Below, piece after piece: positions 1-5,645 of a stretch of 11,490 bases of DNA. Origin of the DNA: Pseudomonadota bacterium (GTDB taxonomy: Bacteria; Pseudomonadota; Alphaproteobacteria; Acetobacterales; Acetobacteraceae). Made by a program: the position numbers and the translations under genes. Under the pieces are notes generated by a model. That model did not search any database. It was not told the origin of the DNA and saw only the letters and a program-made list of their open reading frames with translations. Positions within the stretch are counted from its first letter, which is position 1; each line of letters starts with the position of its first letter. The stretch lies in contig JAKAZN010000022.1 of assembly GCA_021815835.1 (NCBI GenBank), positions 1 to 11,490 of the forward strand, read 5' to 3'.

Positions 1-441
1 CTCCAGCCACGCCCCAGCGCCGGCAATCGCTAACGCCGTGTCATCGGCCATCGGGTCGAAGATCGCCGCCATCGCAACCCGCCCACGCACCACCGCCGCG
101 GCCATCACGGCGAACAGCGGTACGCCGGTGGCGAAATTGAACGTGCCATCGACCGGATCGACGACGAAGGCCAGTTCGGCCGCCGGAAGCCGCGCGAGTA
201 GCGAGGGGTCCGCGGCAGCGCCCTCCTCCCCGACCACCAGCGCGCCCGGCCAGCGCGCGGCGATCCCCTCGGCGATCGCCCGTTCGGCCGCCGTATCGGC
301 ATCGGTGACAAGATCAAGCGGACCCGATTTCTGGCGGACCGCACCCCCCTCCAGTCTGCGGAATCGCGGCAGGATCTCCGCCCGCGCCACCGCGCGCAGC
401 AGCGCGGCGAGCGCGGATGCCTCCGCGCGGTCGAAGATCAT
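1..441 (-). CDS. Inositol monophosphatase family protein (5' part, C-terminus outside window)
   Basis: This is the N-terminal 147 residues of a metal-dependent sugar/inositol/nucleotide phosphatase; the gene continues past the left edge. The family's motifs appear in order: [10 protein letters not shown] at residues 44-53, GEEG at 71-74 with the metal-binding glutamate, and DPVDGTFNF at 95-103, the diagnostic DPxDGT metal site (D95, D98). Family members hydrolyse phosphate monoesters with Mg2+ in the cytosol. The substrate (inositol phosphate, 3'-phosphoadenosine phosphate, fructose bisphosphate or histidinol phosphate) cannot be told from this half. The ATG at 441 overlaps the hflX stop by 4 nt (ATGA), so the two genes are probably translationally coupled. 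Family assignment is firm; the specific enzyme is open. Confidence 0.9.
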   Translation of the reverse strand, partial: MIFDRAEASALAALLRAVARAEILPRFRRLEGGAVRQKSGPLDLVTDADTAAERAIAEGIAARWPGALVVGEEGAAADPSLLARLPAAELAFVVDPVDGTFNFATGVPLFAVMAAAVVRGRVAMAAIFDPMADDTALAIAGAGAWLE

Positions 442-1712
442 GCCAGGCGCTCGAACCTGGCGCGATCCGCCGGCAGCAGCCGGACTTCCATATGCACCGC
501 CTCGGCGCCGTCCCGGCGGGCCAGCACCTCGCCATGCGCGTGCAACCAGGCAATGCGCGCCCCGTCCGTGGACGGAATATCGTAGCAGGCCAGTTCCATT
601 CCGGCCGCAATCCGCGCGTCGATCACCTCCATCAACGCCTCCAGGCCTTCCGAGGTGATGGCGGAGACCGCGACCGCGCCGCCACGGGCGCCGACCGCAG
701 CTACGCCGCCCAGGAGATCGGCCTTGTTCAGCACCTCAATGGTCCGCGAAGGCCAGTCGGGGTCCAAGGCGCCCTCCTCCACCATCGCTTCCAGCACCCC
801 GATCACGTCGGCGCGTTGGGCGCCACTGTCGGGATGCGCGGCATCGCGGACATGCAGGATGACATCGGCTTCCGCGACTTCCTCCAACGTGGCGCGAAAT
901 GCGGCGACCAACTCGGTCGGCAGTTCGCTGATGAATCCCACGGTATCGGACAGAATCGTCCGCCGGCCCGACGGCAGGCGCAGCCCCCGCATCGTCGGAT
1001 CTAGGGTAGCGAAAAGCTGGTCTCGCGCCGTCACCTCCGCCCCCGTCAGCGCATTGAACAACGTGGACTTCCCGGCATTGGTGTAGCCGACCAGTGCGAT
1101 CATCGGGAACGGTACGCGCCGGCGCGCGGCGCGATGCAGGCCGCGCGTGCGGCGCACCTGCTCCAGCTCGCGCTTCAGTTTCACGATCCGCTCGCCGATC
1201 AGGCGCCGGTCTGCCTCGATCTGGGTTTCGCCCGGCCCGCCGAGGAAGCCGAAGCCGCCGCGCTGGCGTTCGAGATGGGTCCAGGAACGCACCAGCCGCG
1301 AGCGCTGATATTCGAGATGCGCCAGTTCCACCTGCAAGGTGCCCTCGGCCGTGCGGGCACGCTCACCGAAGATATCCAGGATCAGACCGGTGCGGTCGAT
1401 GACCTTGCAGCCCCAGGCGCGCTCCAGGTTGCGTTGCTGCACCGGGCTCAAGGCGGCATCGACGATCGCGACCGTCACGTCGTGGGTGGCGAGTTCGCTG
1501 CCCTGGGCGGCAATCTGGCCTTCGCCGAGTAGGCTCGCCGGGCGATGTGCACGCAGCGGCAGGATCGCCTGATGGACCACGACAAGGCCAATGGACGCGG
1601 CAAGCCCCACCGCTTCGGCCAACCGCGCCTCGGCGGCGCGGGTGGCCTCATTCCCCTCCCGCGCCGGGGCCTTCGCCCAGGGCAGGATCACTGCGGCGCG
1701 GGTGGGGGCCAT
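438..1712 (-). CDS. hflX: HflX, ribosome-associated GTPase
   Basis: This encodes a 424-residue Obg-HflX-family GTPase. In the family, HflX binds the 50S subunit and splits or rescues stalled 70S ribosomes, notably under heat stress. The N-terminal HflX domain is followed by a basic helical linker containing the family signature [15 protein letters not shown] (about residues 152-166). The G domain then shows G1 GYTNAGKST (209-217), G3 DTVGF (256-260), G4 NKAD (329-332) and G5 SA (350-351), and a short C-terminal domain follows. I chose the ATG at 1712, 13 nt after the hfq stop. An in-frame TTG at 1748 and a GTG at 1736 would overlap hfq, and none of the three has a strong ribosome binding site, so the start is uncertain. 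The order hfq-hflX is conserved across many proteobacteria. The 3' end overlaps the phosphatase gene by 4 nt. Confidence 0.96.
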   Translation of the reverse strand: MAPTRAAVILPWAKAPAREGNEATRAAEARLAEAVGLAASIGLVVVHQAILPLRAHRPASLLGEGQIAAQGSELATHDVTVAIVDAALSPVQQRNLERAWGCKVIDRTGLILDIFGERARTAEGTLQVELAHLEYQRSRLVRSWTHLERQRGGFGFLGGPGETQIEADRRLIGERIVKLKRELEQVRRTRGLHRAARRRVPFPMIALVGYTNAGKSTLFNALTGAEVTARDQLFATLDPTMRGLRLPSGRRTILSDTVGFISELPTELVAAFRATLEEVAEADVILHVRDAAHPDSGAQRADVIGVLEAMVEEGALDPDWPSRTIEVLNKADLLGGVAAVGARGGAVAVSAITSEGLEALMEVIDARIAAGMELACYDIPSTDGARIAWLHAHGEVLARRDGAEAVHMEVRLLPADRARFERLA

Positions 1713-1725
1713 GCGGCGCGAGATG

Positions 1726-2037
1726 TCAGCCGTCACCGGCAGGCGCAAGTTCGCGGGCGGCCTCGGCGCGCGGGGCGACCGTCAGGGTATTGCCGGTCTC
1801 CGCTTTCGTGGCATCAAAAAGCTGGATCGGCGCACCCGGCATCACGGTGCTGATCGCGTGCTTGTAGACCAGCTGGGTATGTCCGTCCCGGCGCAGCAGC
1901 ACCGAGAAATTGTCGAACCAGGTTATGATGCCCTGCAGCTTGACGCCGTTCACCAGGAACACCGTCACGGGCGTCTTGTTCTTCCGCACGTGGTTCAGAA
2001 ACACGTCCTGAACGTTCTGCGCTTTCTCATTGGCCAC
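1726..2037 (-). CDS. hfq: Hfq, Sm-like RNA chaperone
   Basis: This is a 103-residue Hfq, a hexameric RNA chaperone that pairs small RNAs with mRNAs. Residues 7-70 form the Sm fold: an N-terminal helix ([15 protein letters not shown]), Sm1 with [10 protein letters not shown] (27-36), and Sm2 with [10 protein letters not shown] (58-67). YKH corresponds to the uridine-binding proximal-site residues of E. coli Hfq. The rim patch reads VRKNK, as in other alphaproteobacterial Hfqs, instead of the arginine-rich E. coli patch. A 33-residue Ala/Glu/Pro-rich, probably disordered tail follows. The start is GTG at 2037, chosen because AAGGA (2046-2050) lies 8 nt upstream and the product begins exactly like known Hfqs. 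It sits between a HAD phosphatase gene (84 nt upstream) and hflX. Confidence 0.97.
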   Translation of the reverse strand: MANEKAQNVQDVFLNHVRKNKTPVTVFLVNGVKLQGIITWFDNFSVLLRRDGHTQLVYKHAISTVMPGAPIQLFDATKAETGNTLTVAPRAEAARELAPAGDG

Positions 2038-2045
2038 GGGGAGAT

Positions 2046-2059
2046 TCCTTCTTTTTGTT
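2046..2059 (-). promoter_or_regulatory. A-rich hfq leader with ribosome binding site and ARN triplets
   Basis: Read on the minus strand, the hfq mRNA leader contains four consecutive A-R-N triplets (AAC AAA AAG AAG, 2059-2048). They run directly into the Shine-Dalgarno sequence AAGGA (2050-2046), which is 8 nt from the GTG. A-R-N repeats are the known ligand of the distal face of Hfq, and Hfq represses its own translation in E. coli and Sinorhizobium. Autoregulation here is inference; the ribosome binding site itself is well supported. Confidence 0.55.
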
Positions 2060-2080
2060 TCAGGGTGGGGGGACGACGCC

Positions 2081-2106
2081 TCCGGGCGCGTGGCAGGCCA
2101 CCCGGA
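2081..2106 (-). other. Imperfect hairpin between the HAD phosphatase gene and hfq
   Basis: TCCGGG (2081-2086) pairs with CCCGGA (2101-2106), and inner TGG/CCA closes a CAGG loop; a four-base CGCG bulge interrupts the left arm. It lies in the 84-nt gap upstream of hfq. No T-run follows it on the minus strand, so it is not a standard intrinsic terminator. It could be a processing or attenuating structure, or chance in GC-rich DNA. Confidence 0.25.
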
Positions 2107-2121
2107 AGCCGGTTCAGTCTA

Positions 2122-2847
2122 TCAGCCGGCTCCAAGCGGGCAAGCACACGAACCGGTGCCTGAAAAAGCGCCCGCCAGGGACTCAGCCGTCAAGAAATGG
2201 AGGTCCGGGGCCGCTTGGTCAATGCCCCCATCGTGCGCGGCATCGCCCAGCAGCACCGCAGTCACGCCGGCGGCCCGCGCCGCTTGCATGTCGAGCGCGG
2301 TATCACCCACGTACCAGATCGCGGGTCCGGGGCTGACGCCGAGCCGGTTCAGCGCCAGCCACAGCGGGTCCGGATGAGGCTTGTCGGCCGCTGCGTCGCC
2401 GGCGCCGATTGCAGTGGCAAAGTGCGGCTCCCAGCCCAGATGGGCGATCTCGGCGCGCAGGAAGGCGCCGGATTTGTTGGACACGACCGCCTGACGGGCG
2501 GCGGGGAAGGCGCCGATCAGCGCCTCGCGACCAGGCAGGACGCGGAGGGTGGCGAGGTGGGTGGAGGCCAGAGTGGCGTAGAAGATATCCCGCGCCCGGG
2601 TCCAATCCGGTCCGAACAGCGGCGGAAATGCGAGCGGCAACGGCAGGCGGGCGCGGGCGCGCGTATCCGCCTCGGTCCAATCGGGCATGGCGAACGCCGC
2701 CAGCGCTGCGTTCATAGCCGCTGTGATGCCGGACCAGGCATCAACAAGAGTGTTGTCCCAATCATAGAGAATGTGACTTGGCAGGTCGCGCGACCCGGCG
2801 ACGGGCACGGGAGGCTCAAGCGGGGCGGATCGGTTCGTCGGCGGCAT
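2122..2847 (-). CDS. HAD-superfamily hydrolase, phosphoglycolate-phosphatase-like
   Basis: This encodes a 241-residue haloacid-dehalogenase-type phosphatase. All four HAD motifs are present: DWDNT (D29 nucleophile, D31 general acid), VSNK (S123), ADKPHPDP (K156) and VGDTALD (D182, D186 for Mg2+). The helical cap between motifs I and II marks subfamily I, the group holding Gph-type phosphoglycolate phosphatases and related phosphatases, so a cytosolic Mg2+-dependent phosphomonoesterase is the safest reading. The substrate is not predictable. The ATG at 2847 is preferred; an in-frame TTG at 2862 would add five residues, with GAGGA immediately beside it, too close to serve as its ribosome binding site. 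This gene leads the minus-strand cluster ahead of hfq, 84 nt away. Confidence 0.88.
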   Translation of the reverse strand: MPPTNRSAPLEPPVPVAGSRDLPSHILYDWDNTLVDAWSGITAAMNAALAAFAMPDWTEADTRARARLPLPLAFPPLFGPDWTRARDIFYATLASTHLATLRVLPGREALIGAFPAARQAVVSNKSGAFLRAEIAHLGWEPHFATAIGAGDAAADKPHPDPLWLALNRLGVSPGPAIWYVGDTALDMQAARAAGVTAVLLGDAAHDGGIDQAAPDLHFLTAESLAGAFSGTGSCACPLGAG

Positions 2848-2960
2848 GGCGTCGTGCGGCAATCCTCAACAATGGGTGATCGTCGAACCGAACGCCCGGA
2901 CCCTGCCGCCTTGCCGCCTCCGGGTAAAGAGCGCGTTGGTTCGCCGATGGTGACACGCGG

Positions 2961-2988
2961 TTGCCCAGCCCGACGGCGCGTATAGGAT
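2961..2988 (+). promoter_or_regulatory. Candidate sigma-70-type promoter
   Basis: TTGCCC (2961-2966) and TAGGAT (2983-2988) are separated by 16 nt, each matching four of six consensus bases. The octamer ATAGGATA here recurs upstream of uvrC (5506-5513), also at a plausible -10 position. Transcription would begin at about 2995, which would make the short ORF starting there leaderless and give the aspartoacylase gene a leader of about 180 nt. The same bases can instead be read as a Shine-Dalgarno (AGGA, 7 nt from the ATG at 2995), which would require an upstream start. Weak evidence. Confidence 0.3.
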
Positions 2989-2994
2989 AAGGCT

Positions 2995-3168
2995 ATGACC
3001 CGAGCGATTTTCGACCTGCCGCGGCGGCCAGGCACCAGGCGGCCCGCGCGCGCCATCAGGTCGTGGCCAGCAAGCGGGCTGGCGCTCGCCGGTCCGACCG
3101 ATGCCGCGCCTGTGCGGAATACCGCCGGTTCCGTCGCGCCGAGCCAACGCTACCGTTCGGCCGGCTGA
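2995..3168 (+). CDS. Possible short ORF, 57 residues, unknown function
   Basis: An ATG at 2995 opens a frame of 57 codons ending in TGA at 3166-3168. The product is basic and rich in Arg, Ala and Pro, with no recognisable domain, signal peptide or membrane segment. In its favour: AGGA lies 7 nt upstream, 45 of 57 codons end in G or C, and the stop is 4 nt before the ATG of the next gene, which itself has no clear ribosome binding site, so reinitiation or coupling would make sense. Against it: any open frame in GC-rich DNA looks similar, and composition alone cannot separate it from an untranslated leader. If it is not a gene, 2848-3172 is a 325-nt intergenic stretch holding only the promoter candidate. 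Confidence 0.3.
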   Translation: MTRAIFDLPRRPGTRRPARAIRSWPASGLALAGPTDAAPVRNTAGSVAPSQRYRSAG

Positions 3169-3172
3169 GTCA

Positions 3173-4141
3173 ATGCCCACCGGCCCCGCCGCGCCGTTGC
3201 CACGTTTTGAGGTCGGAGTCTCCGTTCCGGACCTCACGCCATGGCGGGCGGGCAATACCGGGGTGACGGGCTTCACGAGCTTCGCGGCCGCCGCGCCGGG
3301 ACCGCATGTCGCTCTGCTAGCGCTCACCCACGGCAACGAGATTGCCGGCGCGATCGTGCTGGATCGGCTGCTGCACGCGGGGCTGCGTCCGGCCCGGGGA
3401 CGACTGACATTCGGGTTCGTCAACCTGGCCGCGTTCGACCGCTTCGACCCGCGCCAGCCGACCTTGTCGCGCTTCGTCGATGAGGACCTGAACCGGGTCT
3501 GGGACGAATCCGTTCTGGAAGGTGGCCGGCGCTCCCTGGAGCTTGACCGCGCGCGGGAGATCCGCCCGCTGATCGATACCGTGGATATTGCGCTCGATCT
3601 CCATTCGATGTTGTGGGATTCGGACCCGCTGATCCTTTGCGGGGAGACGGCGCGCGGGCGGGCGCTGGGGGTCTCGGCCGGCATGCCTGGACTAGTGGTG
3701 GCAGATCGCGGCCATCCAGGCGGACGGCGACTGATCGACTATGCCCGGTTCCGCACGCCGGACGGCACAGCTGCGGCCAACCTCCTGGAGGCAGGGCAGC
3801 ATTGGCGGGGCGAGACGGTCACCGTTACCGCGATGACCGTCGGCGCGCTTTTGCGCACGCTCGGGATGGCTGGGGCGGACGCACCCGGGCTTGAACCCGC
3901 CCCCACCGCCGGCCCGCCGCCGCGTACCGCCGAGGTAACCAAGCCGGTGGCCGCAGCCACGGCGTCCTTCGCCTTCGTGCAACCCTGGCGCGGCGGCACT
4001 GTGATCCCGCGCCAGAACACACTGCTGGCCTTCGACGGGCCGACCGAAATCAGAACGCCTTATGACGAGTGCCTGCTGGTGATGCCGAGCCTGCGGCCGA
4101 GCCGTGGCCATATCGCAGTGCGGCTGGCGCGGTTCCTGTAG
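3173..4141 (+). CDS. Succinylglutamate desuccinylase/aspartoacylase family zinc hydrolase
   Basis: This encodes a 322-residue M14-like zinc amidohydrolase of the family that removes acyl groups from N-acyl amino acids. The zinc site is THGNE (H53, E56) plus H144 in ALDLHSM. DLNRVW (105-110) matches the substrate-carboxylate-binding DLNR motif, and LLEAGQHW carries the family's catalytic E-x-G glutamate (E206). A C-terminal beta-rich domain follows a Pro/Ala linker around 236-262. The ATG at 3173 is preferred because the conserved sequence begins right after it; an upstream in-frame ATG at 3101 would add only a low-information stretch overlapping the short ORF. The substrate is unknown: no arginine-succinyltransferase pathway genes are nearby, so astE is not assigned. 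The next gene starts 55 nt downstream. Confidence 0.9.
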   Translation: MPTGPAAPLPRFEVGVSVPDLTPWRAGNTGVTGFTSFAAAAPGPHVALLALTHGNEIAGAIVLDRLLHAGLRPARGRLTFGFVNLAAFDRFDPRQPTLSRFVDEDLNRVWDESVLEGGRRSLELDRAREIRPLIDTVDIALDLHSMLWDSDPLILCGETARGRALGVSAGMPGLVVADRGHPGGRRLIDYARFRTPDGTAAANLLEAGQHWRGETVTVTAMTVGALLRTLGMAGADAPGLEPAPTAGPPPRTAEVTKPVAAATASFAFVQPWRGGTVIPRQNTLLAFDGPTEIRTPYDECLLVMPSLRPSRGHIAVRLARFL

Positions 4142-4196
4142 AAGGCGTTCGGCCGCCCTCGCCTCCGCGCCATCCGCCGGGCTACATTCCGCCGCG

Positions 4197-4994
4197 ATGC
4201 TCCCCCCTACCCTTCCCTATGGCGCGTCCCGGGCCCTCCCCCGGGCCGCCCTCGTCACCGGCGGCGCCCGCCGCCTTGGCCGCGCCATCGCGCTCGCGCT
4301 TGCCCGCGCGGGTTTCGACATCGCGCTGCACAGCCGCGCGCCCTCCGAGCCTGCCATGGCCACGGCCGCCGAGCTGCGCGCCACCGGCCGCCGCGTCGTG
4401 CTGCTGCACGCCGATCTCGCGCGCGAGTCCGAAACGGCCCGGCTGATTCCCGACGCAGTCGCCGCGCTGGGGCCGCTCGGCGTCCTGGTGAACAACGCAA
4501 GCACGTTCGAGCGCGATACCTGGGACACCGCCACCCGCGCCTCCTGGGACGCGCATCTGGAACCCAATCTTCGCGCCCCCTTCGTCCTGATCCAGGCGTT
4601 TGCCCGCGCACTGCCCGCGACGGCGGAAGGCGCCGTCATCAACATGCTCGATCAGCGGGTTTGGTCGCCAACGCCGTTCTTCGTCTCCTACACGGTCGCC
4701 AAGGCCGCGCTCTGGGCGCTCACGCAATCCATGGCGCTGGCGCTTGCCCCGCGCATCCGCGTCAACGCGATCGGCCCCGGCCCGGCGCTGCCCAGCGCGC
4801 GCCAGACCCCCGAGCAATTCGCCGCGCAATGTGCCATGGTCCCGCTCGGCCGCGGCACGAGCCCCGAGGAGATCGCCCGCGCCGCCCTCGCGATCCTGTC
4901 CCTGCCGGCGATGACCGGCCAGATGATCGCGCTCGACGGCGGGCAGCACCTGCAATGGGCGTCGGGCCGCAGCGATCCGCCGCTCGAGGAGTAG
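4197..4994 (+). CDS. Short-chain dehydrogenase/reductase, pteridine reductase (PTR1/FolM)-like
   Basis: This encodes a 265-residue Rossmann-fold oxidoreductase. It has the TGxxxRxG cofactor motif TGGARRLG (21-28), where the arginines suggest NADPH, NNAS (99-102), and the catalytic pair Y165/K169 in SYTVAK. The usual catalytic serine position is aspartate (INMLD, D152), as in pteridine reductase PTR1 and dihydromonapterin reductase FolM. The C-terminal ALDGGQHL resembles the FolM ending DGGRHL. These features, and folB only 3 nt downstream, support reduction of a dihydropterin or dihydrofolate. The specific pterin is inference. The ATG at 4197 gives a normal-length protein; an in-frame ATG at 4104 would overlap the preceding gene and add 31 unlikely residues. 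No clear Shine-Dalgarno precedes 4197. Confidence 0.92.
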   Translation: MLPPTLPYGASRALPRAALVTGGARRLGRAIALALARAGFDIALHSRAPSEPAMATAAELRATGRRVVLLHADLARESETARLIPDAVAALGPLGVLVNNASTFERDTWDTATRASWDAHLEPNLRAPFVLIQAFARALPATAEGAVINMLDQRVWSPTPFFVSYTVAKAALWALTQSMALALAPRIRVNAIGPGPALPSARQTPEQFAAQCAMVPLGRGTSPEEIARAALAILSLPAMTGQMIALDGGQHLQWASGRSDPPLEE

Positions 4995-4997
4995 CGC

Positions 4998-5453
4998 ATG
5001 GACACCCCCGGCATCGCCTCCGCCGCCCGCGCACTACGCCATGTCTTCATCCGCGACCTGGTGCTGGACGCGCGAATCGGCGTCCACCCGCACGAGCACG
5101 CCGGCCCCCAGAAGGTGCGGATCAATATCGATCTCGGCGTGGAGGATGATGGCGCCCGCGGCCGCTCGCGCGCCGCGATCGGTCCGGACCGGCTTTCCCG
5201 CGTCGTCGATTACGAAGCCATCGCCGATCGGGTGCGCGCCATCGTCGCGGCCGGACATGTCCGCCTGGTGGAAACGCTGGCCGAACGCATCGCCGAGACC
5301 TGCCTGCACGACCGGCGCGTCCTGCTGGCCCGGATCCGGGTCGAAAAGCTGACCGTTTTCGCGGATGCGGCATCGGCCGGGGTGGAAATCGAGCGCCGCC
5401 CATCCGATTTGTCCACCTTGCCGCTGCCCCCCGGTGTAACAACAGTGACATAA
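4998..5453 (+). CDS. folB: FolB, dihydroneopterin aldolase
   Basis: This 151-residue protein matches dihydroneopterin aldolase, which converts 7,8-dihydroneopterin to 6-hydroxymethyl-7,8-dihydropterin and glycolaldehyde in folate synthesis. Visible motifs are the N-terminal strand LVLDARIGVHPHE (active-site E33), VDYEAIADRV (Y72), LVETLAERIAE (pterin-anchoring E92) and VEKL (catalytic K117). The protein is somewhat longer than the usual 120 or so residues because of a short N-terminal extension, an inserted Arg/Ala-rich stretch near 52-66 and a Pro-rich tail. The start is well defined: GAGGAG (4986-4991) within the last SDR codons lies 6 nt before the ATG, and the SDR stop is only 3 nt upstream, so the two genes are cotranscribed and probably coupled. 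Confidence 0.93.
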   Translation: MDTPGIASAARALRHVFIRDLVLDARIGVHPHEHAGPQKVRINIDLGVEDDGARGRSRAAIGPDRLSRVVDYEAIADRVRAIVAAGHVRLVETLAERIAETCLHDRRVLLARIRVEKLTVFADAASAGVEIERRPSDLSTLPLPPGVTTVT

Positions 5454-5485
5454 AGGCTGATCCTGTGCGGCAGCCGCGATCTTTC

Positions 5486-5512
5486 TTGGAAATGACGTGA
5501 AATCAATAGGAT
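5486..5512 (+). promoter_or_regulatory. Candidate uvrC promoter
   Basis: TTGGAA (5486-5491) could be a -35 element, with TAGGAT (5507-5512, 15-nt spacer) or GATACC (5510-5515, 18-nt spacer) as -10. Neither spacing-and-match combination is ideal. The octamer ATAGGATA also occurs at the promoter candidate before 2995. Transcription would start near 5520, giving uvrC a leader of roughly 125 nt. Confidence 0.3.
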
Positions 5513-5522
5513 ACCGCTGTGC

Positions 5523-5534
5523 CCCAAATTTGGG
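5523..5534. repeat. Perfect 12-bp palindrome, possible operator
   Basis: CCCAAATTTGGG is self-complementary over 12 bases and stands out because its AAATTT core is AT-rich in otherwise GC-rich DNA. It lies just downstream of the promoter candidate, near the expected transcription start, where a dimeric repressor could act. No particular regulator is recognised. The symmetry extends no further on either side. Confidence 0.4.
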
Positions 5535-5599
5535 CAAACCGGGCGAAGTGGCGGAATCCGGCCGGGTCCACCGGCTTCGACAGGAGAACCTCCACAGAC

Positions 5600-5608
5600 T
5601 TATCCACA
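5600..5608 (+). promoter_or_regulatory. Consensus DnaA box
   Basis: TTATCCACA is an exact match to the high-affinity DnaA box. It lies 37 nt before the uvrC start codon. Twelve bases upstream, the last eight-base unit of the box region (TCCACAGA) is repeated without the TTA part. A single box is not an origin; it is more likely regulatory, or chance. The sequence match is certain, the function is not. Confidence 0.45.
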
Positions 5609-5645
5609 GATTCCGGGGACAACCCGCCCGGGCTCTGACCACGCC

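Larger units (their letters stand above)
5454..5645 (+). other. uvrC upstream region with multiple candidate control elements
   Basis: This 192-nt gap is visibly less GC-rich than the flanking genes. From left to right it holds a short GCGG-CAG-CCGC hairpin (about 5467-5476) followed by a T-containing stretch, possibly a weak folB terminator; a promoter candidate; a 12-bp palindrome; a hairpin at 5544-5579 (CGAAG/CTTCG outer stem, GGCGGA/TCCACC inner stem with one mismatch); a repeated TCCACAGA (5591-5598 and 5603-5610); and a DnaA box. No tRNA or recognisable ncRNA was found. An open frame from GTG 5497 or GTG 5548 ends in a TGA that overlaps the uvrC ATG, but its third-position G/C is lower than in the genes. 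Confidence 0.5.

Noticed and set aside
38..1532. Several plus-strand open frames opposite the phosphatase and hflX genes
   Set aside because: They are antisense to well-recognised genes and show no protein family features.
2866..3684. 272-codon minus-strand open frame opposite the aspartoacylase-family gene
   Set aside because: The translation is Ser/Arg/Pro-rich shadow sequence, while the opposite strand has zinc-site motifs of a known family.
4183..4188. TACATT as a -10 element for a near-leaderless SDR transcript
   Set aside because: No credible -35 lies at the right distance, and the SDR gene is only 55 nt behind a same-strand gene.
5586..5600. Possible LexA box (GAAC-N7-GACT) before uvrC
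   Set aside because: The second half-site has only two of four conserved bases, so it does not meet the GAAC-N7-GAAC pattern.
5541..5600. tRNA-like start (GCGAAGTGGCGGAAT) with a later TTCGA
   Set aside because: The spacing is far too short for a tRNA and no anticodon stem or acceptor pairing can be drawn.
5600..5608. Replication origin at the DnaA box
   Set aside because: There is only one full box, no AT-rich unwinding region and no dnaA, parA or repA-type gene nearby.
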